Assembly (NCBI RefSeq): GCF_016650635.1
Contig: NZ_JAEKFI010000001.1
Location: 806,001-870,000 of the forward strand
Direction: 5' to 3'
DNA: 64,000 nucleotides
Source of the DNA: Pseudomonas sp. TH43
Lineage (GTDB): Bacteria > Pseudomonadota > Gammaproteobacteria > Pseudomonadales > Pseudomonadaceae
Shown: positions 43,464 through 52,314 of the stretch, in pieces
Numbering within the stretch: the first letter of the stretch is position 1
How the letters are laid out: the number at the start of each line of letters is the position of its first letter
Position numbers and translations under genes: made by a program
Notes under the pieces: model-generated
Seen by the model: the letters and a program-made list of their open reading frames with translations, nothing else
Database searches by the model: none
Told to the model about the DNA's origin: nothing

Positions 43464-44300
43464 ATGCCTACCCCGTCCGACGTTATTGTCGTCATCGGCG
43501 CCGGCTCGATCGGTCAGGCCATCGCTCGCAGAGTCAGCGTTGGCAAACACGTCGTAGTGGCGGACTTGAAGCAAGAAAATGCCGATGCCGCTGCCCGCGT
43601 CCTGCTCGACGCCGGGTTCGCCGTCAGCACCGCTGTGGTCGACGTGGCTTCGCGCGAATCGATCGAGGCGCTGGTGCGCACCGCCACTGCACTGGGCCCA
43701 GTCACCGGGGTCATTCACGCCGCCGGTGTTTCACCTTCGCAAGCGCCTGTGGCAACCATTCTGCGCGTTGATCTGTATGGCACCGCCGTAGTCCTTGAAG
43801 CGTTTGGCAACGTGATTGCCCCGGGCGGCAGCGCGATCGTCATCGCCTCGCAATCCGGGCACCGTTTGCCGGCCTTGAGTGCCGAGCAAAACAAGGCGCT
43901 GGCGACGACTCCTGCGGACGATCTGTTGGCTCTGCCGATGCTTCAGGCCGATCAGATCACTGATCCCCTGCACGCCTATCAAATCTCCAAACGCGGCAAT
44001 TCATTGCGCGTGATGGCCGAAGCGGTGCGCTGGGGCAAACGCGGTGCACGGGTCAACACGATCAGTCCGGGGATCATCTTCACGCCACTGGCGCGCGACG
44101 AATTGAATGGCCCCCGCGGTGCGGGTTACCGCCGCATGATCGAACTGAGCCCGGCCGGACGCGGTGGTACACCTGATGAAGTCGGTGCCGTTGGCGCGCT
44201 GCTCATGGGACCTGACGGTACGTTCATTACCGGCAGCGACTTCTTGATGGATGGCGGCGTTACCGCGGCCTATTGGTACGGTGATCTGGCGCCGCAATGA
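43464..44300 (+). CDS. Short-chain dehydrogenase/reductase
   Basis: The product has 278 residues. It has a nucleotide-binding GAGSIGQAIA (12-21), VVDVASRESIEALV, HAAGVSPSQAP (NNAG-like), a Ser followed by YQISKRG (catalytic YxxxK), and the NTISPGIIFTPL segment. It is a classical-type SDR with an unusual opening (VIGAGSIGQ rather than GxxxGIG). An AGGAGAG site precedes the ATG. Substrate is unknown. The 3' end overlaps the convergent DUF72 gene by 41 bp. Confidence 0.9.
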   Translation: MPTPSDVIVVIGAGSIGQAIARRVSVGKHVVVADLKQENADAAARVLLDAGFAVSTAVVDVASRESIEALVRTATALGPVTGVIHAAGVSPSQAPVATILRVDLYGTAVVLEAFGNVIAPGGSAIVIASQSGHRLPALSAEQNKALATTPADDLLALPMLQADQITDPLHAYQISKRGNSLRVMAEAVRWGKRGARVNTISPGIIFTPLARDELNGPRGAGYRRMIELSPAGRGGTPDEVGAVGALLMGPDGTFITGSDFLMDGGVTAAYWYGDLAPQ

Positions 44301-45009
44301 TGCTCTCGTGAACCAGCGTCAAGGCGTTTCCGAGCGCTGCGCCGCTGGCGGTGTTGTCAAAAATGCACCAGGTGGTTGCGCCCGCCGCCACCGCGGTTTG
44401 CAAGGCTTGCGCCAGTGTTTGCAGAAAGGGCAATTCGTAAGCGCTGTGGTAAATGCGCGGTGAGCCGTGCAGTCGCCAATAGCGCAAACCGTCCCAGCCA
44501 CCCACAGTTGCATCATTGCTGATGCGTGACGGATCGACGACTGCCTGGGCGATCTGGAAAGTGACGAGTAATGGCCCGGCATTCACCCACGATTCATGCC
44601 GGGGCTCCAGCACAACGGCGCCGTTGAAACGTTGACGCAACGCCTTGAAAAAGCCTTGGGCAATTGACGCGTCGAACGCCAGTGAAGGTGGCAGTTGCAC
44701 CAGCAGGCACCCCAGGCGCTGACCCAATCCGCCGCATTGCGCGAAAAACTCCTCCAACGCGGCTTCACAATCTACCAACCGCCGTTCATGGGTGATGTGC
44801 CTGGGCACCTTTACCGAAAACCGAAACGTCTCTGGAACCGAATCGGCCCAACGCTCGTAAGTCTGTCGACGGTGCGGGCGATAGAACGAACTGTTGATTT
44901 CCACGCCGTCTAAGCGTGCTGCGTAGCGTTGCAAGTGCGTGCCTTCAAGCGGAAACACTGGCCAATATTCTCGCCCAAGACTCCATCCGGCACAGCCAAT
45001 AAAAATCAA
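44260..45009 (-). CDS. DUF72-family protein
   Basis: The 249-residue product begins IFIGCAGWSLGREYWPVFP, the usual DUF72 start, then EINSSFYRPHRRQTYERWADSVPETFRFSVKVPRHITH, LLVQLPPSLAFD and the C-terminal WCIFDNTASGAALGNA. The best start is a TTG at 45009 with GGAGG 6 bases upstream; the in-frame ATG at 45108 would add a 33-residue low-quality leader. The site lies in a 13-bp direct duplication (GGAGGTGGGTTTT twice). DUF72 proteins have a TIM-barrel fold and no confirmed reaction in this group. Confidence 0.88.
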   Translation of the reverse strand: MIFIGCAGWSLGREYWPVFPLEGTHLQRYAARLDGVEINSSFYRPHRRQTYERWADSVPETFRFSVKVPRHITHERRLVDCEAALEEFFAQCGGLGQRLGCLLVQLPPSLAFDASIAQGFFKALRQRFNGAVVLEPRHESWVNAGPLLVTFQIAQAVVDPSRISNDATVGGWDGLRYWRLHGSPRIYHSAYELPFLQTLAQALQTAVAAGATTWCIFDNTASGAALGNALTLVHESIIAAPDHRTNRPR

Positions 45010-45078
45010 AACCCACCTCCAAAACCCACCTCCAAAAGCCACCTGCAAGCGTTGCCCAAGGCCAGGGCCGCGATCGGC

Positions 45079-45135
45079 GGATCTTTTGATTCCGGTTTTA
45101 AAAAACAAGTCAAAAGATCGCAGCCTGAGGCAGCT
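45079..45135. repeat. Degenerate REP-type hairpin
   Basis: GATCTTTTGATT and TCAAAAGATCGCAGCC face each other around an A-rich loop, followed by GAGGCAGCTCCT. It is a decayed relative of the perfect element at 54755-54848. It lies between the DUF72 and ThDP-enzyme genes and may end the latter transcript. Confidence 0.6.
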
Positions 45136-45168
45136 CCTGGAGGGGTATCCGTTTAGTGCGGAATCGGG

Positions 45169-46956
45169 TTATTTTTTGCCTGGCAGGACTGAGCTCAGCA
45201 CCTGCTTGGCGGCTTGCACGATGATGCCCGCTTCGTCCGGATCGCCCTTGAGCAGCGTCGTGGCGAATTTCTTCGCCTGCTCAAGCTTGATGTGCGGCGG
45301 CAGCGGCGGCACGTTCGGGTCGGTTTTGAACTCGATCACCACCGGCACATCCGACGCCAGAGCCTGCTCCCAGGCGCCGGCAACGTCTTCTTCGCGATCG
45401 ACGAAAATACCTTTCAGGCCGATGGAAATCGCAAACAGGTGGTAAGGCACGTCCGGAATGCTCTGCGAAGCCTCGAATTTCGGATCGCCCTCCATCACAC
45501 GTTGCTCCCACGTGACCTGATTGAGGTCTTCGTTGTTGAACACCGCACAGATCCATTTCGGGCTCTCCCACTGCCGCCAATATTTGGCCACGGTGATCAG
45601 CTCCGCCATGTTGTTCATCTGCATCGCGCCGTCGCCCACCAAGGCGATGACCGAGCGCTCGGGATAAGCGAATTTTGCAGCAATCGCATAAGGCACCGCC
45701 GCGCCCATCGAGGCCAGTCCACCGGACAGTGAGCACTGCATGCCTCGGCGGATCTTCAGGTCGCGGGCGTACCAGTTGGCACAGGAACCCGAGTCGCTGG
45801 TGATGATGGCCTGCTCCGGCAGGCGTGGCGACAGTTCGTACACCACTCTTTGCGGATTGATCGGGTCGGCTTTGGCCATGGCGCGTTTTTCCAGGGTTTT
45901 CTCCCAGATGCCGCGCCAGCCTTCGACCTTCTTGCGCCATTTGCCTGAGGTCTTCTGCTCCAGCAGCGGCAACAACGCCGCCAGGGTTTCCGCCGAATCC
46001 CCGACCAGATTGACCTCCATCGGATAGCGCAAGCTGAGCATGTCGGGCTGCAAATCGATCTGCACACCACGGGCGTGGCCTTCCTTGGGTAGAAATTCGG
46101 CGTACGGAAACCCCGAACCGATCATCAGCAAGGTGTCGCATTCGTTCATCAATTTGTAGCTGGGCTCGGTGCCGAGCAGGCCGATGCTGCCAGTGACCCA
46201 CGGTAGATCGTCGGGTAACGCAGCTTTCCCCAGCAGTGCTTTGGCGACCCCGGCACCGAGCTTCTCCGCCACCGCAATCACTTGATCGGTCGCCTGCAAG
46301 GCGCCGGCACCAACCAGAATGGCGACCTTTTCACCGGCGTTCAAAACGTCGGCGGCACGTTGCAGATCCGCTTCGTAGGGCAGCACTTTCGGTTTCGTGT
46401 AACCGACCCCGGAATGCGCCGTGCCATGGGCGCGGGCCGGCGCTTCGTAAGGCAGATCCTGCAAATCGTTGGGCAGAATGATCGCCGTCACGCGGCGCTC
46501 GCCAACGGCCGTACGGACCGCACGGTCGAGAAGATGGCGCACTTGCGACGGCACCGAAGCCTGCTGCACAAAGGCGCCAGCGACGTCCTTGAACATCGAG
46601 ACCAGATCAAGCTCTTGCTGGTAATGACTGCCCAACGCAGTGCGCGCCTGCTGACCGACAATGGCCAGCACCGGCATGTGATCCATTCGCGCGTCGTAGA
46701 GCCCGGTGATCAAGTGCGACGCACCAGGGCCTGAGGTAGCGATGCAGACGCCCAACTCCCCCGTGAACTTGGCATGGGCCGAGGCCATGAATGCGGCCAT
46801 TTCCTCATGGCGCGCCTGGACGAATTCAATCTTGCCCTTGGCCCGACTGAGCGCGCCGAACACGCCGTTGATGCCATCGCCCGGATAGCCAAAAATCCGC
46901 GTAACGCCCCATTCACTGAGCCGCTCAACCAGAAAATCTCCCACTGTCATCGTCAT
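45169..46956 (-). CDS. Thiamine-diphosphate-dependent enzyme (PoxB/acetolactate synthase family)
   Basis: The product has about 595 residues. The N-terminal Pyr domain carries the catalytic Glu (ARHEEMAAFMA, about 51), the middle domain LLMIGSGFPYAEFLP, and the C-terminal PP domain LVGDGAMQMNNMAELITVAKYW (GDG...NN ThDP/Mg2+ motif). The SGPGASHLITGLYDA and EFKTDPNVPPLPPHI segments favour a pyruvate oxidase/decarboxylase-like branch over biosynthetic acetolactate synthase. The gene stands alone. The start is the ATG at 46956 or 46968. Confidence 0.9.
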   Translation of the reverse strand: MTMTVGDFLVERLSEWGVTRIFGYPGDGINGVFGALSRAKGKIEFVQARHEEMAAFMASAHAKFTGELGVCIATSGPGASHLITGLYDARMDHMPVLAIVGQQARTALGSHYQQELDLVSMFKDVAGAFVQQASVPSQVRHLLDRAVRTAVGERRVTAIILPNDLQDLPYEAPARAHGTAHSGVGYTKPKVLPYEADLQRAADVLNAGEKVAILVGAGALQATDQVIAVAEKLGAGVAKALLGKAALPDDLPWVTGSIGLLGTEPSYKLMNECDTLLMIGSGFPYAEFLPKEGHARGVQIDLQPDMLSLRYPMEVNLVGDSAETLAALLPLLEQKTSGKWRKKVEGWRGIWEKTLEKRAMAKADPINPQRVVYELSPRLPEQAIITSDSGSCANWYARDLKIRRGMQCSLSGGLASMGAAVPYAIAAKFAYPERSVIALVGDGAMQMNNMAELITVAKYWRQWESPKWICAVFNNEDLNQVTWEQRVMEGDPKFEASQSIPDVPYHLFAISIGLKGIFVDREEDVAGAWEQALASDVPVVIEFKTDPNVPPLPPHIKLEQAKKFATTLLKGDPDEAGIIVQAAKQVLSSVLPGKK

Positions 46957-47254
46957 TTCGATCCTCATCCTTCACCAATGCATGGAGCGTTCCCGGCAGA
47001 ACATTGGCCGGGAGGTGTAAGGGTCTGGACAGCCGCGCTGACGGCGAAGTTTCGATTGATTTGCGCGGCGCTGGCATAAAATGCGGCCGCTTTGCGCCCC
47101 AGCGGGAGCAAGCTCCCTCGCCACACTTGCCGGCAACACCCGTTACCGAGAAGCAAACAAGCGCCGGATCGCCTTTTATCAGTTGCTCGACGAGTTTTTC
47201 TGAGGCGCACGCCCTCCTTCGCTGTCCACCGATCACTGCAGAGGAGAGATGACG

Positions 47255-47773
47255 ATGACAGAAGCACGTGCGGTGTTGGTGCAAGCCTTGCGGCTTGAGT
47301 GCAACGACTGGGTGCCCAATAACCAGCGTTTGCCGGTATTGATTTATCCCAAGTCGATTGCCATCGAAGGGGACGAACCGGCGGCTCTGTTCGAGCACAC
47401 CTTCGACGCCAACGACTGGCCCAGCCAATGGCGCTATGGAATTTACGATTTCCATCATTATCACACCGAAGGCCACGAAGTATTGGGGGTCGCCGTGGGC
47501 CATGCGCGGCTGATGCTCGGTGGCCCGCAAGGGCATGTACTGGACGTCAGCGCCGGCGACGTGTTGCTGCTGCCCGCCGGCACCGGCCACTGCAATCTCG
47601 GCTCCAGCGCGGACTTTCTGGTGGTTGGCGCCTACCCGCCGGGGCAGCACGGCGATATTTGCCGCGAAGCGCCGAGCAAGGAGCAATTGGAGAATATCGA
47701 TAAGCTGCCGTTTCCCGAGCGGGATCCGGTGCAAGGCGCACACGGTGCAGTGAAACAGTATTGGCTCAAATAG
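47255..47773 (+). CDS. Cupin protein (YjlB-like)
   Basis: The product has 172 residues (two more from an ATG at 47249). The core has the double-stranded beta-helix pattern: WRYGIYDFHHYHTEGHEVLGVAVGHARLMLGG (metal-ligand His residues) and DVLLLPAGTGHCNL (second His). A GAGGAG site lies 7 bases before the chosen ATG. It is a small cytosolic cupin of unknown reaction. No operon partner is evident. Confidence 0.88.
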   Translation: MTEARAVLVQALRLECNDWVPNNQRLPVLIYPKSIAIEGDEPAALFEHTFDANDWPSQWRYGIYDFHHYHTEGHEVLGVAVGHARLMLGGPQGHVLDVSAGDVLLLPAGTGHCNLGSSADFLVVGAYPPGQHGDICREAPSKEQLENIDKLPFPERDPVQGAHGAVKQYWLK

Positions 47774-47777
47774 GCTT

Positions 47778-48050
47778 TCAGCGATGCGGATGTACGGTCC
47801 ATGCGACCAGTTTGATCACGATGGGCCGCACGACGAGAATGCACAGAAAGGCAATCGGCATGGCCAGTTTGTAAGCGTTCAGCACATTGCGCAGGTATTC
47901 GTTATCAATCCCTGAGTTGGCCGCCGTGATCACCAGCGACATCAAAAATGCCATGATCGTCGCCATGTACAGGGCAAATACATACGGTGTGGCGCGCGGG
48001 GACAGTTTGCGACGGCTGACATAAGTGGCGGCGGGATTTCTTTGATTCAT
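47778..48050 (-). CDS. DUF2798 membrane protein
   Basis: The product has about 90 residues with two membrane segments (YVFALYMATIMAFLMSLVITAAN and LAMPIAFLCILVVRPIVIKLV) separated by a short polar loop, the typical DUF2798 layout. The ATG at 48050 has GGAAAAG upstream. It is divergent from a LysR gene across a 123-bp region that holds a perfect palindrome. The function of the family is unknown. Confidence 0.87.
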   Translation of the reverse strand: MNQRNPAATYVSRRKLSPRATPYVFALYMATIMAFLMSLVITAANSGIDNEYLRNVLNAYKLAMPIAFLCILVVRPIVIKLVAWTVHPHR

Positions 48051-48124
48051 GGCTTTTCCATCCATTGACAGGGAGCCGGCACCTTAACAAAGCCCGATAG
48101 GGCCAACTAGACGGCCAAACGCAG

Positions 48125-48140
48125 GTGCTTTATAAAGCAC
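48125..48140. promoter_or_regulatory. Perfect 16-bp palindrome between DUF2798 and LysR genes
   Basis: GTGCTTTATAAAGCAC is self-complementary over all 16 bases and lies 34 bp upstream of the LysR ATG within the divergent promoter region. It is a likely operator for that regulator or overlaps both promoters. Confidence 0.5.
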
Positions 48141-48173
48141 AACTTACGAATCAGTCCTTCTCGCAGGCCACGG

Positions 48174-49103
48174 ATGAATCTGTTAGCGGCGATTGCCAGT
48201 TTTATCAAAGTGGTCGAATCCGGCTCGATTGTCGGTGCGGCCAAGACGCTGGGCGTCAGCGCCGCCGCTGTCAGCCAGACCCTCAGTCGCCTGGAAACAC
48301 ATCTTGGTGTACGTCTGTTGCGACGCACTACACGCAGCATGGCGCTCACCGAAAATGGCAGGGTGTATTACGAGAAGGTCAAACGCATTGCAGCAGATCT
48401 GGAGTCGGCTCAAAGCTTGATCAACGACGACGACAGCGAGTTGCAAGGTCGCCTGTGCATCGCATCTACCTCTGCGTTCGGGCGACATGTATTGGCGCCG
48501 CTGATCGCCGGTTTTTCGGCGCAGCACCCGCGCCTGTTGCTTGAACTCTCCACCACCGACGGCAAGATCAGTCACATCCAGGACGGCATCGACCTGAGCC
48601 TGCGAATCAAGCCGCAACTGGAAGATGGCATCGTTGCGCGCCGGATCGTTTCGCTGCCCTTCGTCCTTTGCGCCTCGCCCGCCTATCTGCAACGCGCGGG
48701 CCGGCCGCAGTCGCCTGACGACCTGCAAAATCATGCCTGTCTGGCGTTTCGATACCCTCTGGACGGGCGTTTTCTGCGCTGGAGTTTTATCCGCGACGGG
48801 CAGCGCTACGACGCACCGGTCAATGCAACGGCCATCAGCGATGACATCGACGCGCTGGCGCAAATGGCAATCAACGGCGCCGGCATCACCCGTCTGGCAG
48901 AGTTCGTCGCTGCGCCTTTCCTCGCCAGCGGTCAATTGCTGCCGCTGTTTGAACAGCACGCAGGCACGGCGCAAGCGGTCGTCGAACCGATGGAGATCTA
49001 CGCTTGCGTGCAGGAACGCGCGGCACTGACGCCGAAGGTCAAAGCCTTTCTGGATTATCTGACGCAGCACCTGGCCACGCGCTGGCCAATGACAGACGCC
49101 TGA
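48174..49103 (+). CDS. LysR-family regulator (CrgA/DmlR-like)
   Basis: The product has 309 residues with the helix-turn-helix near residues 5-47 (FIKVVESGSIVGAAKTLGVSAAAVSQTLSRLETHLGVRLL) and an effector domain with LQGRLCIASTSAFGRHVLAPLI. It probably controls the divergent DUF2798 gene or itself. Effector is unknown. Confidence 0.93.
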   Translation: MNLLAAIASFIKVVESGSIVGAAKTLGVSAAAVSQTLSRLETHLGVRLLRRTTRSMALTENGRVYYEKVKRIAADLESAQSLINDDDSELQGRLCIASTSAFGRHVLAPLIAGFSAQHPRLLLELSTTDGKISHIQDGIDLSLRIKPQLEDGIVARRIVSLPFVLCASPAYLQRAGRPQSPDDLQNHACLAFRYPLDGRFLRWSFIRDGQRYDAPVNATAISDDIDALAQMAINGAGITRLAEFVAAPFLASGQLLPLFEQHAGTAQAVVEPMEIYACVQERAALTPKVKAFLDYLTQHLATRWPMTDA

Positions 49104-49118
49104 AACCGCGAACCTCAC

Positions 49119-49541
49119 ATGAAGAGACAAGCCGTGACTGAATTACGCTATGTAAAGGGCTCAGGCCGCCCCCCGCTGCATCTGGCCTCGATTGACTCGT
49201 CTGGCGCTGTTGCCGGCGATCTGGTGTTCACTTTGGCGAATGCCGCCGTGCTGCGCATTGCCTTCGCTTGCCACACTGAACGGGTCGGCATGCTCCAGCG
49301 CTTGATCGCTGAGCGGGTGCCCTTCGCGGTCGGCGGCATGTGTCCGGGGCCGGCAGACGAGGTCGGTTTGCTGATCGACAGTGGAGAACTGACCGGCCCG
49401 CACCTCGAACTGTCCTGGTCGGGGCCGCAACAATGGGTGGTGCGCGAGATCGCAAAGAATGCACACGAATGGCTGCCGGAATCTGACATCAGCCAGATCA
49501 CCAATCCCAGCTTCGATCCACATTCGCTCAGCGTCGATTGA
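49119..49541 (+). CDS. Conserved hypothetical cytosolic protein
   Basis: The product has 140 residues (or 135 if a GTG at 49134, which has AAGAGA upstream, is the start). It has no signal or membrane segment. The pattern AVLRIAFACHTERVGMLQRLIAERVPFAVGGMCPGPADEVGLL is distinctive, but I do not recognise a family. It lies 15 bp after the LysR gene on the same strand. The 220-bp stretch after it to the Rieske gene (49542-49761) shows no recognisable element. Confidence 0.6.
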   Translation: MKRQAVTELRYVKGSGRPPLHLASIDSSGAVAGDLVFTLANAAVLRIAFACHTERVGMLQRLIAERVPFAVGGMCPGPADEVGLLIDSGELTGPHLELSWSGPQQWVVREIAKNAHEWLPESDISQITNPSFDPHSLSVD

Positions 49542-49761
49542 TGCCAGTCAGGACACACGCTTCATCCGTAAAATCCAGGCATCCGGCCCAGACATATCAA
49601 ATTGCACATAAGCAACATGTTCTCCGCGACATGGGCGCGACGGGCTCGCGTCCCTAGCATGGGTCACGCACTCGTTGTCCGTCCGGCTGACCAAGCAGCC
49701 ATCGGATCGCTCGCGGACGCACTGCACTTCAGTGCCGATCCCACCCTAAGGAGAACTGAAC

Positions 49762-50817
49762 ATGACCCTGGCCGCCATCGCCTGCAAGGACATCACCTGG
49801 AACCCGATCACCAAGTCCAGCACCTTCACTGAACACGATCGTGAAATCCTCAAACACCATTGGCATCCCGTCGCTTTCTCGGCAGACGTTGCCGATAAAC
49901 CGTTTGCCGTCACGCTGCTCGACGAGCCCATCGTGCTTTATCGCACCGGCGAAAAACTCAATGCTGCCCGTGATATTTGCAGCCATCGCGGGGCGCCGCT
50001 GAGCAAGGGTTGGGTACAGGGCGAAAACATCATTTGCCCTTACCACGGACTGCATTTCGGCACCGATGGCCGCTGCACGCGTATTCCTTCGGAGCCGAAC
50101 GCCAACCTCACCGAGCGCCATCGCATCCAGATGTATTCGACCCGCGAAGACTACGGCTTGATCTGGGTCTTGATGGCGGGCAGCAGTGCTCCCTTCGCTG
50201 AAATGCCGTCGTGGCATGACGAAGAATCCCAACGTATTCTGCCGCCGTCGCTCGACATCGCTGCCTCGGCCGGGCGTCAGGTAGAGGGCTTTATCGATGT
50301 GGCGCACTTCGCCTGGATTCACCACGAAGCGTTTGCCGAGCGCGACAATCCGGTGGTGCCAACGTACAAGGCCGAGGTCACGCCGTACGGCGTCCACGCC
50401 GAGTACGTGAGCAATGTCAGCAACTTCCCCAAGAGCATGCAGCACCGCGCCCCGGAAGATTTTTTGTGGAAGCGCACGTTCGATGTGTTTGCACCGTTTA
50501 CCGCGCGCTTGACCGTGAACTTTCCCGATCCGCAGCACCGTTTGGTGATCCTCAACGCCGCCAGCCCGATCTCGGCACGCAAGACGCGGATGTTCTGCGC
50601 GATCACGCGCAATTTCGACCAGGAGATGCCGCTGGAGGATGTCTACGCGTTCAACCAGCAGGTGTTTGAAGAGGATCGCGACATTGTCGAACTGTGTCGC
50701 CCGGAAGATCTGCCGTTGGATCTGTCGCTGGAAATCCATATTCCCGCCGACCGTTCTTCCACTGCCTATCGCCGCGCCCTGAGCGCCCTTGGCCTGGGAC
50801 GCGCGTTCACCAGCTGA
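49762..50817 (+). CDS. Rieske non-heme iron oxygenase (VanA-like)
   Basis: The product has 351 residues. The Rieske [2Fe-2S] ligands are Cys73, His75, Cys92 and His95 (CSH...CPYHG). The mononuclear iron site is Asp179-x2-His182-x4-His187 ([10 protein letters not shown]). Length and C-terminal shape fit the VanA-like single-component oxygenase branch that demethylates or hydroxylates aromatic acids and similar small molecules. An AGGAG site precedes the ATG. The next gene encodes a rubredoxin/reductase fusion rather than a ferredoxin-type reductase, an unusual pairing. Substrate is unknown. Confidence 0.93.
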   Translation: MTLAAIACKDITWNPITKSSTFTEHDREILKHHWHPVAFSADVADKPFAVTLLDEPIVLYRTGEKLNAARDICSHRGAPLSKGWVQGENIICPYHGLHFGTDGRCTRIPSEPNANLTERHRIQMYSTREDYGLIWVLMAGSSAPFAEMPSWHDEESQRILPPSLDIAASAGRQVEGFIDVAHFAWIHHEAFAERDNPVVPTYKAEVTPYGVHAEYVSNVSNFPKSMQHRAPEDFLWKRTFDVFAPFTARLTVNFPDPQHRLVILNAASPISARKTRMFCAITRNFDQEMPLEDVYAFNQQVFEEDRDIVELCRPEDLPLDLSLEIHIPADRSSTAYRRALSALGLGRAFTS

Positions 50818-50855
50818 GGCTCGCGTTGTTTCCCCCATCGATAGGAGTGAGCAAA

Positions 50856-52211
50856 ATGTTCAAGTGGGAATGTCTGGTGTGCGGTTTTATTTACGATGAA
50901 GCGGCGGGCCTGCCGGAAGACGGGATTGTGGCGGGCACACGTTGGGAGGACGTGCCTGAGGATTGGTACTGTCCGGAATGCGGCGTCGGCAAGTCCGACT
51001 TCGACATGATCCGGATACCGGCCTCGGCCGAGCCCAATCGCCCGGCAGCGCAACCGGATTCGGTCGTCATTGTCGGCTCAGGGCTGGCGGGCAACACCGT
51101 GGCACGCGAGCTGCGCAAGCTGAACGCCGAGACACCGATCCTGATCGTCACCCGCGATGGCGGCGAGTTCTATTCAAAACCGGCGCTCTCCAACGCCTAC
51201 CAGACCGGGCGCTTGCCCGATCAACTGGTCACCGCCAGTGCTGAGCAGATGGCCGCGCAGTTGCAGGCGCAGTTCAAAACGCGCACCTCGATTGAGCGTA
51301 TCGACACCCTCGCGCAGTTGATTTATCTCGACGGCCAGCCGCTGCGCTATGGCTCGCTGGTACTGGCGCTGGGCGCTGACGCTCGCCGCCCGGAGCTGCA
51401 AGGCGATGGCGCGGCAGCGATCATTACGGTCAACGATCTGGAAGACTACCGGCGTTTCCGTCAGCAGATCGGCGTCGAAAGCCGCATCGCCATTTTGGGC
51501 GGTGGTTTGATCGGCTGCGAGTTCGCCAATGATCTGCGCCATGCGGGGCATGAGGTTTCGGTTATCGACCGCGCGACCTGGCCGCTGAGCCGGCTATTGC
51601 CGGTGGAGGCCGGTGATGCCATGGCCAGCGCGCTGCAATCGATCGGTGTCCACCTGGAACTGGGCAATGCGCCGATGGCTGTGCGCCGCGCCGACAGCGG
51701 GTTCGAGTTACAGCTAGCCGATGGTCGTGTGCTTGGGGTGGATCATGTGCTCAGCGCAATCGGTCTGGAGCCGCGCGTCGATCTCGCGCGAGCTGCTGGC
51801 ATTGCCGTGGCCAACGGCGTCATTACCGATGCCTGCCTGCGCACCAGCACGCCGAATGTGTATGCCTTGGGCGACTGCGCGCGTGTTCACGATCTGGTCT
51901 TGCCGTACGTGATGCCGATCATGTTGCAGGCCCGCGCTCTGGCCCAGACCCTCGCGGGGCGGGCAACACCTGTCGCCTATCCGGCAATGCCGGTGACGAT
52001 CAAGACCAGCGTCCTGCCGACAATCGTAGCGTCGCCGCTGGACAGCGCCGGGCTGTGGTCGACCAAGTGGGCTGAGCGCTGCGACAAAGGCATCGCCAAC
52101 GTCAAATCGCTCTACCACGATCCGCAGAGCCGCATGCTCGGCTTCGTGCTGATGGGCGCGGCGACGCAAGAAAAAGCCGAATTGCTGAAATCGCTGCCCG
52201 ACTGGCGCTGA
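50856..52211 (+). CDS. Rubredoxin fused to rubredoxin reductase (FAD, NAD(P)H)
   Basis: The product has 451 residues from the ATG at 50856 (AGGAG upstream). Residues 1-55 are a rubredoxin with Cys6/Cys9 (CLVCG) and Cys39/Cys42 (CPECG). Residues about 68-451 are a flavoprotein reductase with [20 protein letters not shown] (FAD-binding), [20 protein letters not shown] (NAD(P)H-binding) and a C-terminal VYALGDCA segment. Separate rubredoxins and reductases usually serve AlkB hydroxylases. The fusion lies 38 bp after the Rieske oxygenase gene, so it is the likely electron donor for it; that is inference. Confidence 0.95.
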   Translation: MFKWECLVCGFIYDEAAGLPEDGIVAGTRWEDVPEDWYCPECGVGKSDFDMIRIPASAEPNRPAAQPDSVVIVGSGLAGNTVARELRKLNAETPILIVTRDGGEFYSKPALSNAYQTGRLPDQLVTASAEQMAAQLQAQFKTRTSIERIDTLAQLIYLDGQPLRYGSLVLALGADARRPELQGDGAAAIITVNDLEDYRRFRQQIGVESRIAILGGGLIGCEFANDLRHAGHEVSVIDRATWPLSRLLPVEAGDAMASALQSIGVHLELGNAPMAVRRADSGFELQLADGRVLGVDHVLSAIGLEPRVDLARAAGIAVANGVITDACLRTSTPNVYALGDCARVHDLVLPYVMPIMLQARALAQTLAGRATPVAYPAMPVTIKTSVLPTIVASPLDSAGLWSTKWAERCDKGIANVKSLYHDPQSRMLGFVLMGAATQEKAELLKSLPDWR

Positions 52212-52253
52212 CTCATTCTATTCACGGCCGAGCCTTTGCATAGACGCTTCCAG

Positions 52254-52289
52254 GCGTATCGCTATATAGTCATTTATATAGCGATACGC
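52254..52289. promoter_or_regulatory. Perfect 15-bp inverted repeat before LysR gene
   Basis: GCGTATCGCTATATA and TATATAGCGATACGC are exact reverse complements around a 6-base loop, followed by TTTTC. It lies 42 bp after the reductase stop codon and 26 bp before the LysR ATG. It could be an intrinsic terminator of the oxygenase operon, a regulator operator, or both. Confidence 0.65.
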
Positions 52290-52314
52290 TTTTCACCCTC
52301 AGCCACTCAGGGAC

